Part shown: piece after piece, positions 51,601 to 62,700 of the stretch
How positions within the stretch are numbered: the stretch's first letter is position 1
How the letters are laid out: every line of letters starts with the position of its first letter
Assembly (NCBI GenBank): GCA_964036155.1
Contig: OZ038423.1
Location: 22,025,249 to 22,089,248, forward strand
Length of the DNA: 64,000 bases
DNA from: Diploscapter coronatus
Taxonomy: Eukaryota > Nematoda > Chromadorea > Rhabditida > Rhabditidae
Reading direction: 5' to 3'
The notes under the pieces: model-generated
What the model saw: the letters and a program-made list of their open reading frames with translations, nothing else
Database searches by the model: none
Told to the model about the DNA's origin: nothing
Program-made: the position numbers and the translations under genes

Positions 51601-54600
51601 GACAACGTAATAGTAGTATTCGCAAGTCATTAATTCAATTTAAAAATTCATTCTTTTCAGATAAATGAATGAAAATCGGATATTGTGTTCTTGTTTCAGA
51701 ATGAAAGTCCACACGCATTGCAAAACTAAAATGGGCGACTCTTGTGGTTTGAGGCCGGAGCACATTCGGGCTCTGTTCGATCAGATGATTCAACAAACCA
51801 ATGGGGTGAGATTATTTTTTCTTGCAGTATTTTTTTAATCAAATTTTGATCATTTGCAGACTTTTCATGAAATTTCTAAATTTTCAAAATCGCTAAAATT
51901 AGAAGAATTTGAGAAAATGTATTAGAAGTAATGGGAGTTTCTAGTTGTCGGAATGAATAGTTAATGATAGTGCAGATATGGTGAAGGTAGAGGGAAAATT
52001 GTGGAAAAAGAAATGCACTGACATTCCGGAGAGAGATAGTAGTTGCCAAGAGTAAATTATTCGATTTTTCCAGAATATGTGGAACGAGCCGATCTCCGCG
52101 GTGCCAGTGTCTCGCTCCCTGAATGAGTCTGCATTCCAATACCCCGACACGGCTATCGACTCGTCCTCCTCAACCAACAGCTCGGCGCCGAGCACACCTG
52201 CGCTCCCGCTAGGTAGTGTTTTTGTTGTTGTTTTTTTCGTTTGTAAGTATTTTTGTCCCAACGCTATGTCTCTCTTTCTCTCTCTCTCTCTCTCTTCCTT
52301 ACGCTATTCCTCCTTTCTCTCATTTTGGAATAAAAGTACTCGCGCATCCTTTGTTTTCTATTCTTTTCTTATCTTTTAAAAAGTCGACTTTTGATAAAAC
52401 TGTTCACATTCTGCTGATATGTCAAAGTTCGAATTTATTTGTAAATATGTAATTTTCCTGAAACGTACAGGATTCTATCATATCTATGGTTACTTCCTAG
52501 TTGTTATTTTTAGATTTAAAGGCTTTCAAAATTGCACTGATTCATTGAGTTGCATTTCCTTTGCCAGATAATTTGAAACCTATCGATTTCAGGATTAGGA
52601 GTAAACAGTCCGTACTACCTACCCACAGCGCCAGCCCGTTCCGAAGCTCGCAAATTCCTGTTCCCTGAGCCAGTTCCCGAGCAGCAGACTCTCCCCATCG
52701 TGCTCATCAGCGGGGAGCAATCCACGTCTTCTTATTCTTCGAATAATTCTATCGGCGGATTTTCTAGGTATGATCAACATTTTTCCTATTTTATCGAAAT
52801 AATTCTTAGTGCAGAAAAGTGGTTGTGATTATCGTAAGAAAAATGTGTTATCCTGCTATGGATAATTTTTTTTATTAGTTTTTCTTAGACAGTTATTCTT
52901 TCAAAGATTTATAGCTAAACACGAATTTATCGGCTGATTCTGAGTCTTGGTAAGTCCCGGCGAATAAGACAAGGGGGAAGTGAGAGTAGAGGAAAATAAT
53001 ACTAAATTTTCGCCGGGACCCAGAACAACGACCTTAATTCCTATGATTACAAATTATTTTCTGAGCAGATTACAAAAATTAGCGTTTTTTAGAGGAGCAG
53101 AGCGAAGAACGAGTCGAGGCTTCTCGCTGGATGGAATCGCCGGAAGACTGGATGAAGACAGCGAAGGAACCGTGGTCGTTGGGTCACAGGTCGGAACAAA
53201 TTATCCTCGAAAACTAACAACCGATTGCTTATCGAGATAGATTTGATAGTTTTGAAGAGTTTCAAAGGCTATTACATTAAATAAGGAGGAAATTGAAGCT
53301 AACTGAGCATTTCTTGAACCTTTTCAATTTTTAACACTACAACTTTGATGTGTGAAGTTTGACGATTGAATCTTGTAATTTACACCAACTCTTTCCGTAT
53401 TCAAGTTCTCGAGCAAGCTACCTAGCAATTGTGCTAAATTTCAAAATTTTCTAAAACTCATACTTTTTGATTTTCAGGGAAGTGCGACAGACACGATTCT
53501 GAGCGATGGCTCGGGCGGAGGTCGGTCTCCAGGCGGTCATACCTGGGACAGGCACAGGTGGAATATGAGCACCATTCGAGGGCCTAATGCACAGGTATGT
53601 TTTTTTTTTGTTTTTTTTAAATGTATCTTCAGAGTTTTTCTTTTAGAAAAAGTATAATTTATCTAAGAATTCTGGCTTATTCTTCTTGCAAAATTCCATT
53701 TTTTTAAACTTTAGGCCAGCTGGAACGAAGTGACGATACCGTTCAGCGAGATCAAGTTCTCCGGTTTGATTGGGAATGGTCGATTTGGACATGTAAGGAT
53801 TTTTTCTTTCTAAAAATATCCCATACGCTTTTCATTATGCTATTTTTGATTATTGATTTCTGCAGGTGATGGCCGGATATCACTTTGGTGACGTCGCAGT
53901 GAAATTCCTGAACATGGATCACACCGACGAGGGAAAGAAATTGGACGACTTCAAAGCTGATGTCGCTGCGCATAAGGTAGGTTTCTTCTCAATTTATGCA
54001 AAAATAGGAAAAATCAATCTGCTAAAATTGTTGGAAGGACTTTTAGTTTTCATAAATGAAGATTTTTAATTTATGCGAGAAAACTCGAATATAGAAATCT
54101 CTCGTTTTACATGGTAAAGTTAAAAAATAAAAAATGAATTTCAGAATGCCCGTCACGACAACATCGTGCTTTTCCTGGGCTACTGCCTCGAATCAGACCG
54201 TCTCGGAATTGTGATGAGCTACTGTAGAGGACCTTCGCTGCACACGCTTCTGCATGTCAACATGGAGAAGTTCGACATATCTACAATTCTTGTCATTGCC
54301 CAGCAGATTTGTCAGGTATCGTAATTTTTTACAGAATTTCTCAATATTTGAGTCAAAGTCGAGAACAATTCAAATTTACAAAACTTTAGGTTTAAGATAA
54401 AACTTTGAATCATATTTAAATTTTGGACTCACCGAGTAAATTTTTATGAAGTAGTTTTGAAATTCACATATTTTATATTTAGCTTACCATTAACTAACCC
54501 CAACGGGCCATATTTTGGATTCATTTATATGAATTTTTTGAAACTTATCCAAGTAATTTTGAGGAAAATTGAATTTCAGGGCGTCTCGTATCTGCACACG

Positions 54601-55845
54601 AAGAAGATCCTTCACAAGGATCTGCGATCGAAGAATGTGTTCATCGAGTCGAAGAACAAGGTGGTCATCACCGACTTCGGGCTGTTCAGCATGAAACGAC
54701 TCAAGTGCCCTCCTAGGTGAGTTTTTATTTGACAAGTATGATTCGATTAATCCGAAAGTTGATCTTTATGGAATTTCGGACAGTTTTGAGATGTAATGAG
54801 TTTTAACAGTGAGGGAAAACTTTCTAAATTATCATTTTCTGAGTTTATTGAACTTTCCAACCAAGACCTTGTTGATATTAGAAATTTGTATTCGTTTCAG
54901 AGGCTACAGTTTCCAAGTGCCCAACAATTGGCTGGCCTATTTGGCTCCGGAACTAGTCAGATCGATGGCTCCCGACTGTCACGAGTTGCCATTCACGGAG
55001 AGCAGCGACATCTATGCCTTCAGGTTCAAATTTTGATTCTTTTAGAGTCCTACAAATTTCTCGGAATATCTAAAATTCGAAGTCTTTTGATGGAATGACA
55101 TTGAAAATTCATGTTTTTTTCTGACAACTCTAAAATGACAAAGCTTTTGACAATGAGACATAAAATCACAGGAAATATAGAATTTTGAATAAGTGAAAGG
55201 TCGATTTGGCTAGAAAAGGAATCTTGCCATTTCAATGCTATGGTGTCAAAAACCATGTTATTTTAGAGTTGCTGTTTTCATTTGGAACACGACTTTAATA
55301 TATTTTTTTAGTTTCTAATTTTCAGCACGATTTGGTACGAATTGCTGACTCGGAATTACCCGTTCGCTCGCGAGCTTTCCGATGTGATCATCTACAAAGT
55401 CGGGCACGGCATCAAACCACCTCTTTCGAATATTTCAACGATCCGGGAAGTCGAGGCAAGATTTTTGAAAATTTTTTTGTGAAAATGACATAAATAGGAT
55501 TCAAAATTTCTACAAATTGTACTAGATTATCTTTCGTATGATAGTCCACCTGTAAATGCATAACAAAAATAGCCTAAATCATTTTGTATGTTTTACAGTA
55601 CAAATAAATCGAAATCTTTCTTATTTTTGTCATTAATAGAATCCTGCGGCTATGTAAAAAATAAAACTAATAATAATAATAAATTTTATTTTGTTTAGGA
55701 AATCCTGACTCGCTGCTGGCGCTACGACCCCTCGGAGCGGCCGCTGTTCAGCGAAATCCTCGTCATGCTCAACTCTCTGCCCAAGAAACGACTCGACAGA
55801 AGCCCCTCCTTCCCCGTCATCCGAAGCTATGAGTCCATCTTCTAG
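45693..55845 (+). CDS. ksr: Kinase suppressor of Ras (KSR), 5' end not found
   Basis: Eighteen phase-consistent exons: 45693-45876, 46184-46437, 47399-47641, 49152-49245, 49375-49507, 49674-49839, 51700-51805, 52074-52212, 52593-52767, 53093-53189, 53478-53594, 53715-53792, 53866-53976, 54145-54315, 54580-54716, 54901-55023, 55326-55455 and 55699-55845, giving about 867 aa. Order: a Ser/Pro-rich region with TPHTPHTP repeats, then a C1 zinc domain ([10 protein letters not shown]...[10 protein letters not shown]...[13 protein letters not shown]...CGL), a Ser/Thr-rich linker with FLFP (52655-52666, an FxFP ERK-docking motif), and a kinase-like domain. The kinase-like part has [13 protein letters not shown] with Lys at 53902, HKDLRSKN at 54613 and DFG at 54673. 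Known role: scaffold joining RAF, MEK and ERK. The HKD in place of HRD is typical of KSR. The first exon starts in phase 2, so an upstream exon is needed; ATG at 46232 is an alternative in-frame start. The last intron is GC-AG. AATAAA lies at 55903. Confidence 0.9.
46865..47002. repeat. Inverted repeat in KSR intron
   Basis: The left arm contains GCTAATCACATGAAACGAGA and the right arm CTCTCGTTTCATGTGGTTAG. Pairing extends outward through GAAATTT on both sides, giving arms of about 55 bases and a loop of about 25 bases. Confidence 0.7.
47642..49151 (+). other. 1.5-kb KSR intron
   Basis: No coding signal is seen. There is an AT-rich tract around 47990-48010 (TATATATATTTTTTTA) and a purine-rich stretch at about 48.35-48.6 kb. 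Regulatory content cannot be judged by eye. Confidence 0.4.
50054..51137 (-). CDS. Nested secreted Thr-rich, Cys-rich protein (DUF281/C6-like)
   Basis: Four minus-strand exons join in phase: 51041-51137, 50623-50820, 50483-50572 and 50054-50334. The product is about 221 aa. It opens with a hydrophobic signal peptide ([18 protein letters not shown]). A mucin-like Thr/Ser-rich segment follows with NNT and NIT sequons ([16 protein letters not shown]). Then come CDGCMPI and a cysteine-rich C-terminal domain ([29 protein letters not shown]). The spacing CxxC, CxxxxxC, C, C, C recalls the nematode DUF281/C6 family, but I cannot prove membership. The gene lies wholly inside the 1.86-kb KSR intron that splits the C1 domain, on the opposite strand. 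The 90-bp third exon is short and phase 1-1, so it could be a cassette exon. Likely secreted or cuticle/surface-associated; function unknown. Confidence 0.78.
52260..52345. repeat. TC-repeat and hairpin-element fragment
   Basis: A (CT)n tract (about 52272-52294) is followed by CGCTATTCCTCCTTTCTCTC and AAAAGTACTCGCG. The latter two match, in inverse and direct sense respectively, segments at 3374-3388 and 3425-3432 in pod-1 intron 3. A shared repeat family is likely. Confidence 0.5.
52954..53019. repeat. Short element with 11-bp perfect terminal inverted repeats
   Basis: GTCCCGGCGAA at 52954-52964 and TTCGCCGGGAC at 53009-53019 are exact inverse copies, separated by 44 purine-rich bases, in the KSR intron before exon 53093. 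GC-rich termini in an AT-rich intron make chance unlikely. Confidence 0.65.
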
Positions 55846-57331
55846 TCTAATGGTAGGACTTTTTTTTATTTATTTATAAGTACATTGACCATTTCAAATT
55901 GCAATAAACTTGAAAATGGATTTACAAGAAATCTGTGAAACATAAAAACGCGAAAGGTTCATCCGATTTGAAAATTGAAAATACCGAAGTAAAATCGAAA
56001 ATTTTTTATTACAAACATTGATATTGATCTTTCAGATTACCAGAAGTTCCCGACGATTCAAGCTTCGTGCGTGATGATCGTGTTTTTCGTTCTCAAATTT
56101 TCGAAAACCATTTCCCAAGAGGAATTTGCACGCAAAATGTTCAACAATTCCAAAGTACAACAGTTGAAATTTGATTGATTTTTTGTATCCAATGAGAGTC
56201 TCGATAAGTTTTATCTTTTTTATTTTCTTTCTCCAGCTTTTTTGTAAATTATCTGCGGATTATTTCTTGTGATTTTTGAATGTATATCCGGAATTTCGTC
56301 TCTTCTTAAATCAACATTTTTGAAACTCGTTTATTTTTCTTAAAACCTTGATTCTAGAATTTTAGCCGAAACATTTTATCACGTGTTTCATGCGAAAACA
56401 TACCGTATCATTCTGATCATTTCCTAATCGGTTCAATGTAAGTTTCAGGCAAAGTTATTTTATTTAGCCACAAAAGGTAGGTTCTAGTATCAAGATCGGA
56501 TTTTGCTATTCAAGAAATCTTCTGATAAAATAATAATGGTGTTGAAACCAATAGCAAACATTTCCATTCTATCTACAATCATTACAGGGTTGTGTCTTTT
56601 CTTTTCAAAATAAGTTACAGAATATTCCTTTCCTACGACTTATTTGTTGAAACATACTTGAGTCATTTTCGTGTTTGGGTTTTATCAAGAATCTTCAGAA
56701 TAGAGTTTAGCTAAATTTTATTCCTTTGAAAGACGGAGAATACCGTAATTTTGCACATTTTTACGATTTTTTTCATCAAATTTTATCGTATCCTTAAAAT
56801 TTTGATTATGGCATCCCCTGTATGCGTGAATTAGGTAAAAATAGTCCAATTTTAGCCAGTCTTCTACAATTTTAATATGAGGTAGTTTATGAAAAACTCC
56901 GTCACTTTATCGGTGTTTCGCCAAAGTAGTTTGCAAGTGAATTACGAAATTGCGTACACTGATAAAGCGGCACTTTTACATACCGTATTCTTTTCTGGTT
57001 CTCTGTGTTGAACGATGGATGTGACTTTCGCTGTGATCTATCTCTATTTTCGAAATCTTCAATCTTTTCATTTTCCCTCAAAAGTCATCATTTTTCTCAA
57101 CTTTTCTATTGTAAATATCGATGATTTTATCCGAAATTTTTCGAGTTTTATGAAATTTTCTATAAAAAAAACGGACTTGTCGATCTGTTCTCTAGGAAAA
57201 TTTATATATGAATATTCTGAATAAAATGTGTATGATTTATTTTTGTGAAAAGTGATAGAAAAAGGTTTTAGAAACCTAAAATTATATCGTGATTTTTAAG
57301 ATTTGGACTCGTTAAAAGAATTTCATTTTTA
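55846..57331. other. KSR 3' region and mrpl-17 upstream region
   Basis: There is a possible KSR poly(A) signal AATAAA at 55903-55908. A TTTCAG at about 56031-56036 could end a 3' UTR intron. TACCGTA motifs recur at 56403, 56745 and 56983. A second AATAAA occurs near 57220. No coding gene is supported. Confidence 0.4.
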
Positions 57332-57340
57332 GATCTCAAA

Positions 57341-59234
57341 ATGTCGTCAAAAGTTGCGTCGTCATTCTCGCGAATCATGGTGCCTATCGGGCACATCCCG
57401 CAGAAACTCAAATCTGGCACATACGAACTGCGGTTCCGACTCGACAGACTCAATGTAAGCATTCCATAAACCTACATAAATTGAATTTCTTTTAATTTCA
57501 CTTTCTTCTGAAACAATGACGTGAGATAGAGACAAGGGTGTGCTAAATTCCGATCCCGAATTAGTCAAAATCAAATTCCGCACACTCCTGGATAGAGCAA
57601 ACGGACAAAACTACACGGAATCTGTAATTATCGAAAAAAAAACCTATAAAATTTACCAGTTATGATTGAAAAGCGTAAAATTAAGTGAAAACTCGGTTTT
57701 GTAGGTGCTTCGCCGCTTAGTGAACAGGACGATTCGCGAGGAACGGATCGAGACCAGACACAATCGAGCCGTCGAAGTCAGGCCCTATGTTGAGAGGGTG
57801 AGGTTTTTTTTCTACATAACTTAATGATCCCATTCTGGATTATACATGATATTTTAACGTGCATTTCAATCCAATTTGAGATTCACCTGAAAAAAGTTTC
57901 TTTTCATTTTTATGGTGCGCTCATACTTTCCTGCAGACCTAGACAGAGCTTAAGCCAGAATTTTCATGCGTACCCTTCCTAAACTAAATATTCCGCTAAA
58001 ATCCTCGTGCATGTCCCTCATTTTTCTATACAAAAAATTTTGTCTTGCGTATTCCCTTTCCTAAAACTTATCATTCTGGCTGAAAGTCTACCTGTGTTTG
58101 ACATCAACGTCCAAATTTTACGCATAAAATCTCGTCGCATTGACATAATGTTGAAATCTGACGAGCCCTTACAATTAGACTTAAATTTTCAGCTCCTACA
58201 AATGGCGGTCGAGGGCGACCGCGAGGACCCAATGATCAAGGAGCAGATGGACTGGTGGCTCGTCGAAAAGGACCTCATCCACAAAGTCTATGAGGTTCCG
58301 TTTTTAGATTATTAGTATTTTGGATTTCCTTTATCTTTATAAAATGTTATAATCCGCCGTTTTCAATATCACTCCATTATCGATTCAAAATTCGAGATTT
58401 TATTAGATATCCTGAAACTTATTTAGAATTTCGATATAAAAAATAAGTGAAGAAAACTCTGTCGTTTATTTTGATAACGGTTTGAAATCAATTCCAGTGC
58501 CAGCTTTGAAATTTCAATTTAATGAATCTATTTTGAAACACATCTGAAAAACTAAATAAAAATGTTGTCAATGATACATTTTCATCAAATATATTTGGAG
58601 ATTCTGGCGCCCCGTCTGAAGGACACGGAGCAGCCGTACACGTCGTTCTACATGCTACCCACAGAGCGAGTTCTGGCACGTGTTGTCGACAAACTCGGTC
58701 AGGTCCGCTACTACAACCAGTACAAAATCGGCATCCTCGAAATCAATGGTAACTTCATTCTTTCGTTAAAGAGACTAGTTTCAAATCCAGGCAACCCCTT
58801 TCCACCGGTGCTCGAAAATCAGCAAAAGTAAGTTTCAACTGATTACTTGATGAATGGCTTTATTTTTAAAAAATGTTGGCAGATATGGATTGTTGATATG
58901 AATACAAATTCTCGAAAGAATGCCATTCTTTATCTTCTTATACAGAAATGAATAAATCCATTGCAACTTTCTAATTAGAACGAAAATCTATCAATTTTAT
59001 CTTCTTTTTCAAAGATAATTTAATTTTTCCAGAATGGAGAAAGTGTTCGGAGACGATCGCCTGTTCGCGAACCGAGTAGCGCACGCGAATTCGGCAGCCA
59101 CTTTGCAGTACTGGAGACGGGTCGAAAGAGAAACAAAGGAGGAAATGGAAAGAGAGGAGAAAGCTGAAGTGAAGCAAAGGGAAAATATCAAAACGGAAGA
59201 AAAAGAACAGAAACAGGAAGAACATTCGAAATAG
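57341..59234 (+). CDS. mrpl-17: Mitochondrial large ribosomal subunit protein bL17m
   Basis: Six exons: 57341-57454, 57705-57797, 58193-58294, 58601-58748, 58791-58827 and 59033-59234, about 231 aa. The L17 signature is clear: FRLDRLN / VLRRLVNRTIREERIET, then RAVEVRPYVERLLQMA and KVYEILAPRLKD, then LEINGN / PFPP, which parallels the IEYKGNCLPPL segment of animal MRPL17. The tail is long, charged and Lys/Glu-rich (about 45 aa). It functions in the mitochondrial 39S-type large subunit near the exit tunnel. The start follows a TTTTTAG acceptor 9 bases upstream. The 42-bp intron at 58749-58790 is stop-free and a multiple of three, so unspliced mRNA would still encode a protein with 14 extra residues. 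The acceptor before 58601 (ATTTGGAG) is unusual. AATAAA lies at 59302. Confidence 0.92.
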
Positions 59235-59299
59235 ACCAAAGGGGTTACTGTAAGAAATATTCGAATTTGTATTGCTGACTGGAAAAAAACTTGAAATTT

Positions 59300-59310
59300 T
59301 TGAATAAAAA
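59300..59310 (+). terminator. Probable poly(A) signal of mrpl-17
   Basis: AATAAA at 59302-59307, about 70 bases after the mrpl-17 stop codon. It is the first canonical signal downstream. Confidence 0.5.
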
Positions 59311-59697
59311 AACTGAATTATATTCAAAATCTCAAATAGGTGATAGAAATTTGAATTCTTACAGTTTTCTGTCATGAATTTTAGATAAATCTTATATATT
59401 TTAGTTGATTAGTTTGTTCGGAAGATTTGTTTTGTTTTTGTTGGATCAATAAAATTTACTCTTTCAAAGATCTGAATTCGTTTATTGAAAGCGTTTCATG
59501 CGTTTGTCGTATCTCTGATGTTGAAATGACGGGTTGTTGTGTAATCTTGCATAATTACAGGAAAGTTTTCAGATACCTTACAAAATTACTGATATTTTTG
59601 CTAAATTATTGGTTATTATCAGCTATCTAGGATTTTATTAAAAGGTAAGTTCGATACTTTCTTGAAAAATAGTGATTTTTTCCAAACCTCTGATTCT

Positions 59698-59705
59698 CCC
59701 TTCAG
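59698..59705 (+). promoter_or_regulatory. Probable trans-splice acceptor before LRRC47
   Basis: CCCTTCAG ends 8 bases before the LRRC47 ATG and lies about 470 bases downstream of the mrpl-17 stop, with no coding exon between. This would suit spliced-leader addition, possibly within a two-gene operon. Confidence 0.5.
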
Positions 59706-59712
59706 ATTTGCA

Positions 59713-62700
59713 ATGTCAGTCGAGGAAATCAATGCGATTTGGCCGGAGCTGCATCCCGATGGCAAGCGGTACGAAATTGTTCTGAAGGAAGTCAAACCGA
59801 GACAGCCTTCGATCAGCGATGAAGACGTGCAGAAATTGGCTTTCAAAGAGGTTCGTCTATTTTGTTGTTGTAAAAATCGGAATGATTACATGAAAAAAAT
59901 GAAAATTTTGACCCATAAAACTACGACAAATTCTGAATGTGATGTTTCGAGGGCGTGAGATATCTTTCCCCATAACATTTTGCCTTGCTCTTACTCTTTC
60001 CTATCCCTAATTATACTTCACGACATTTATGAATTTTCGAAGATTATCTGACTGTTTTCCAGAATTCTCACATCAACCTACTGACGATCACCGGTTGCAA
60101 ATTGGCATTTTTATCCCCGTCCATTTCCGGTCTGAGCGCTCTCACTCGACTTACCTTGTCTAGGAACAGTCTGGAAAAACTTCCTGATTCGTTCAGTAAG
60201 TTCAACTTTTATTTTTATTGATTTTTTTTTATTTTTCAGAGTCTCTGCAAAATCTGAAGGTGATCGATGTGAGCAACAACAACTTGACTGAATTGCCAAA
60301 CTCGATCGGCACTATTTCGCACTTGGAATCGCTCAATGCTGCTAGCAATGAGGTAGTTTTTTTTTTTTTTTATCTTTCAAGATACTTTCTATTTTTGAAT
60401 AGATATGTTTCAAACCTGTCTCAAGTACGGATTATGTTTCCAGCGCTTGATGCATAAATACTTGGTTGTTTAAAGTAATTTAGACCTCAAAAACGTTCAG
60501 ATCAGCCAAGCGCCCGATTTGTCGAACCTTTCCAACCTGATCACCCTGGATCTGTCGCACAACAAATTCTCCACCTTCCCACAGCTAGCTTCCGACAAAC
60601 TCAAACGCTTCCTCACACTCGCCATCAACCACAATGAAATTCAGGAGGTTGCATTTTCAAGTTGTTTCCCTTTCAAACTCTTATTCGTAATTAATTGGCA
60701 GGAGATGGCACAGATTTTCACAATGTTGTGAAACTTACGTGAAAAAATGAGCGAGTATAAAATGGGCAGGAAACCACTTCTTTGATTATTATCTATTGTT
60801 TTTCTTTTCGATAAATGAGTCATGATTTCCAGCTGCCTCGGATTTTCTTCCACTTGAGCCAGTTGAAAGATTTCGATATTTCACACAACCAACTCAAAGA
60901 TTATCCAGGTTCTTTTTCTCTAAATTCACTATTCTTAATTTTCAAAATGTTTCAGTCGCTTTGACGCGCATGGAAAAGCTCAAATCGCTGAATCTGGCTG
61001 AAAACCCGTTCAAAGACACGAGATTCAGAAAACTTGCCAACGATAAGAGGTCTAAGGTAAATAAATAAATCGATATTTTTACCTGGGAAAATCTGAATTT
61101 CAATTGTAAAAAATTTTAAATCGAAATTCCGGGAACTTCAATTTTTATGATCCCTTTCTAAATTTTGAAGGTTTTTATTTTAAGATCAACGCAATCATTG
61201 CCTACATGGAGAAAAACGCTGATCTGTCGATTTTGGACGAATTGGAAGAAAACCAGACGAAAGTCGACGGAATGGCGGAGAATGCTGGAAAGGACCTGGA
61301 CAAACTCACAGTCGATGAGAAAGCCACCGAAATCATCAGCGGAAATCCGAATGTAAGCTTTTTCTAAAATCGATTTGAAAACGATATATTTTCTTTATTT
61401 TTTTGAGAAAATTAGATTTGTTTGAGATGACGGTGCAAAGAGATGCCTCAGTTGCGAAACTCCGTCCTTATCTCGTCTGCTGCCTTCTGCACAACGTCGA
61501 TCTGAAAGATCCAGAGACCATGAGGAAGTTCATCAATTGTCAGGTTAGGCATCTTTATTTGCAAAAATATGAACAAATGTCTCTGAATTCAATGCAACGT
61601 AATCGCTGTATTAGTAATGATGAAACCATTTCCAAGGAAGATTTTTGTGAAGTCTAAATAGTTCAAATTAAAACTGATTTTATTGATAGATTGCTACAAT
61701 TGGTCATCTTACAAAGCGAATAGAAAGAGCCTCGAATTGAACAATTCGTGAAACATAAACGAAAAATTGACAATCTTTATTTTTAGACGAAACTCCACAC
61801 CTCTCCTTTGTGCTCGAACCGAACTCTGGCAGCGATCGGAACTCATGACGCAGATCGAATCACATTGCCACTGCGCTACCTCGCCATGGACCGGGATCAG
61901 GTCAAAGTGAGTATTTTCTTCCGAATTTTTGATTAAATTTATCCTCACATATTCAACTACCGAATATCAACTTTATCTAACATCTGTAAAGTAGCACTTT
62001 TGGAGCATATACTTTTGCGGCATTTTATCTAATGCGCATTTTTATATCTCCTAAATTCTTATTTCTGATCCTTTTCCTCATAAAAATCCTTCCATGAAAA
62101 GGATTGAATATCCCCTAAAAATCTTGAAAATGAGATTTTTCCTACTCTAATAAGTGCTAATCTCTATATCTTTCGAAGCGAAATTCGTCGAATTTTCTCC
62201 ATCCCAAATAACTTTCATTAACTTCAAAGGAAATGTGTTTTACATGCGGGCGATAATCTCCCTTCGAATTACGCTTTTCGCTAATAATATCGCATCAGAG
62301 AATGAACCGAATGAAAATTGAAAATAGATATACTGAGCTATCTTCCGGCTATCTTTCGTCATAAGACTAAAAATTCGTAACATAGCTTTGATAATTTTAT
62401 ATAAATATTGGCTTTAATGATCCACACGTTCTTCAAATATTTAAAATACAAAAAGGCTTTCTGAAAATGACTAATATTTTGATTTATCAATCAGTCTCAC
62501 TGATCTGTATCTTATCATGATAAGATTTCCCTAATTCATTTCCTTGCCCCACCCATTTTCAACCCATTGACTTTGCTTAATTTTAAAAGGCAGAAGCAAT
62601 GTTGAGACAAGTTGTGTTGAACAGCACTTTAACTCTTGCTTTTCCTTGCAAAACGAGGAAGAACTTTTCTAATCTCTCCTACCCAACAGAATTTATTTTA

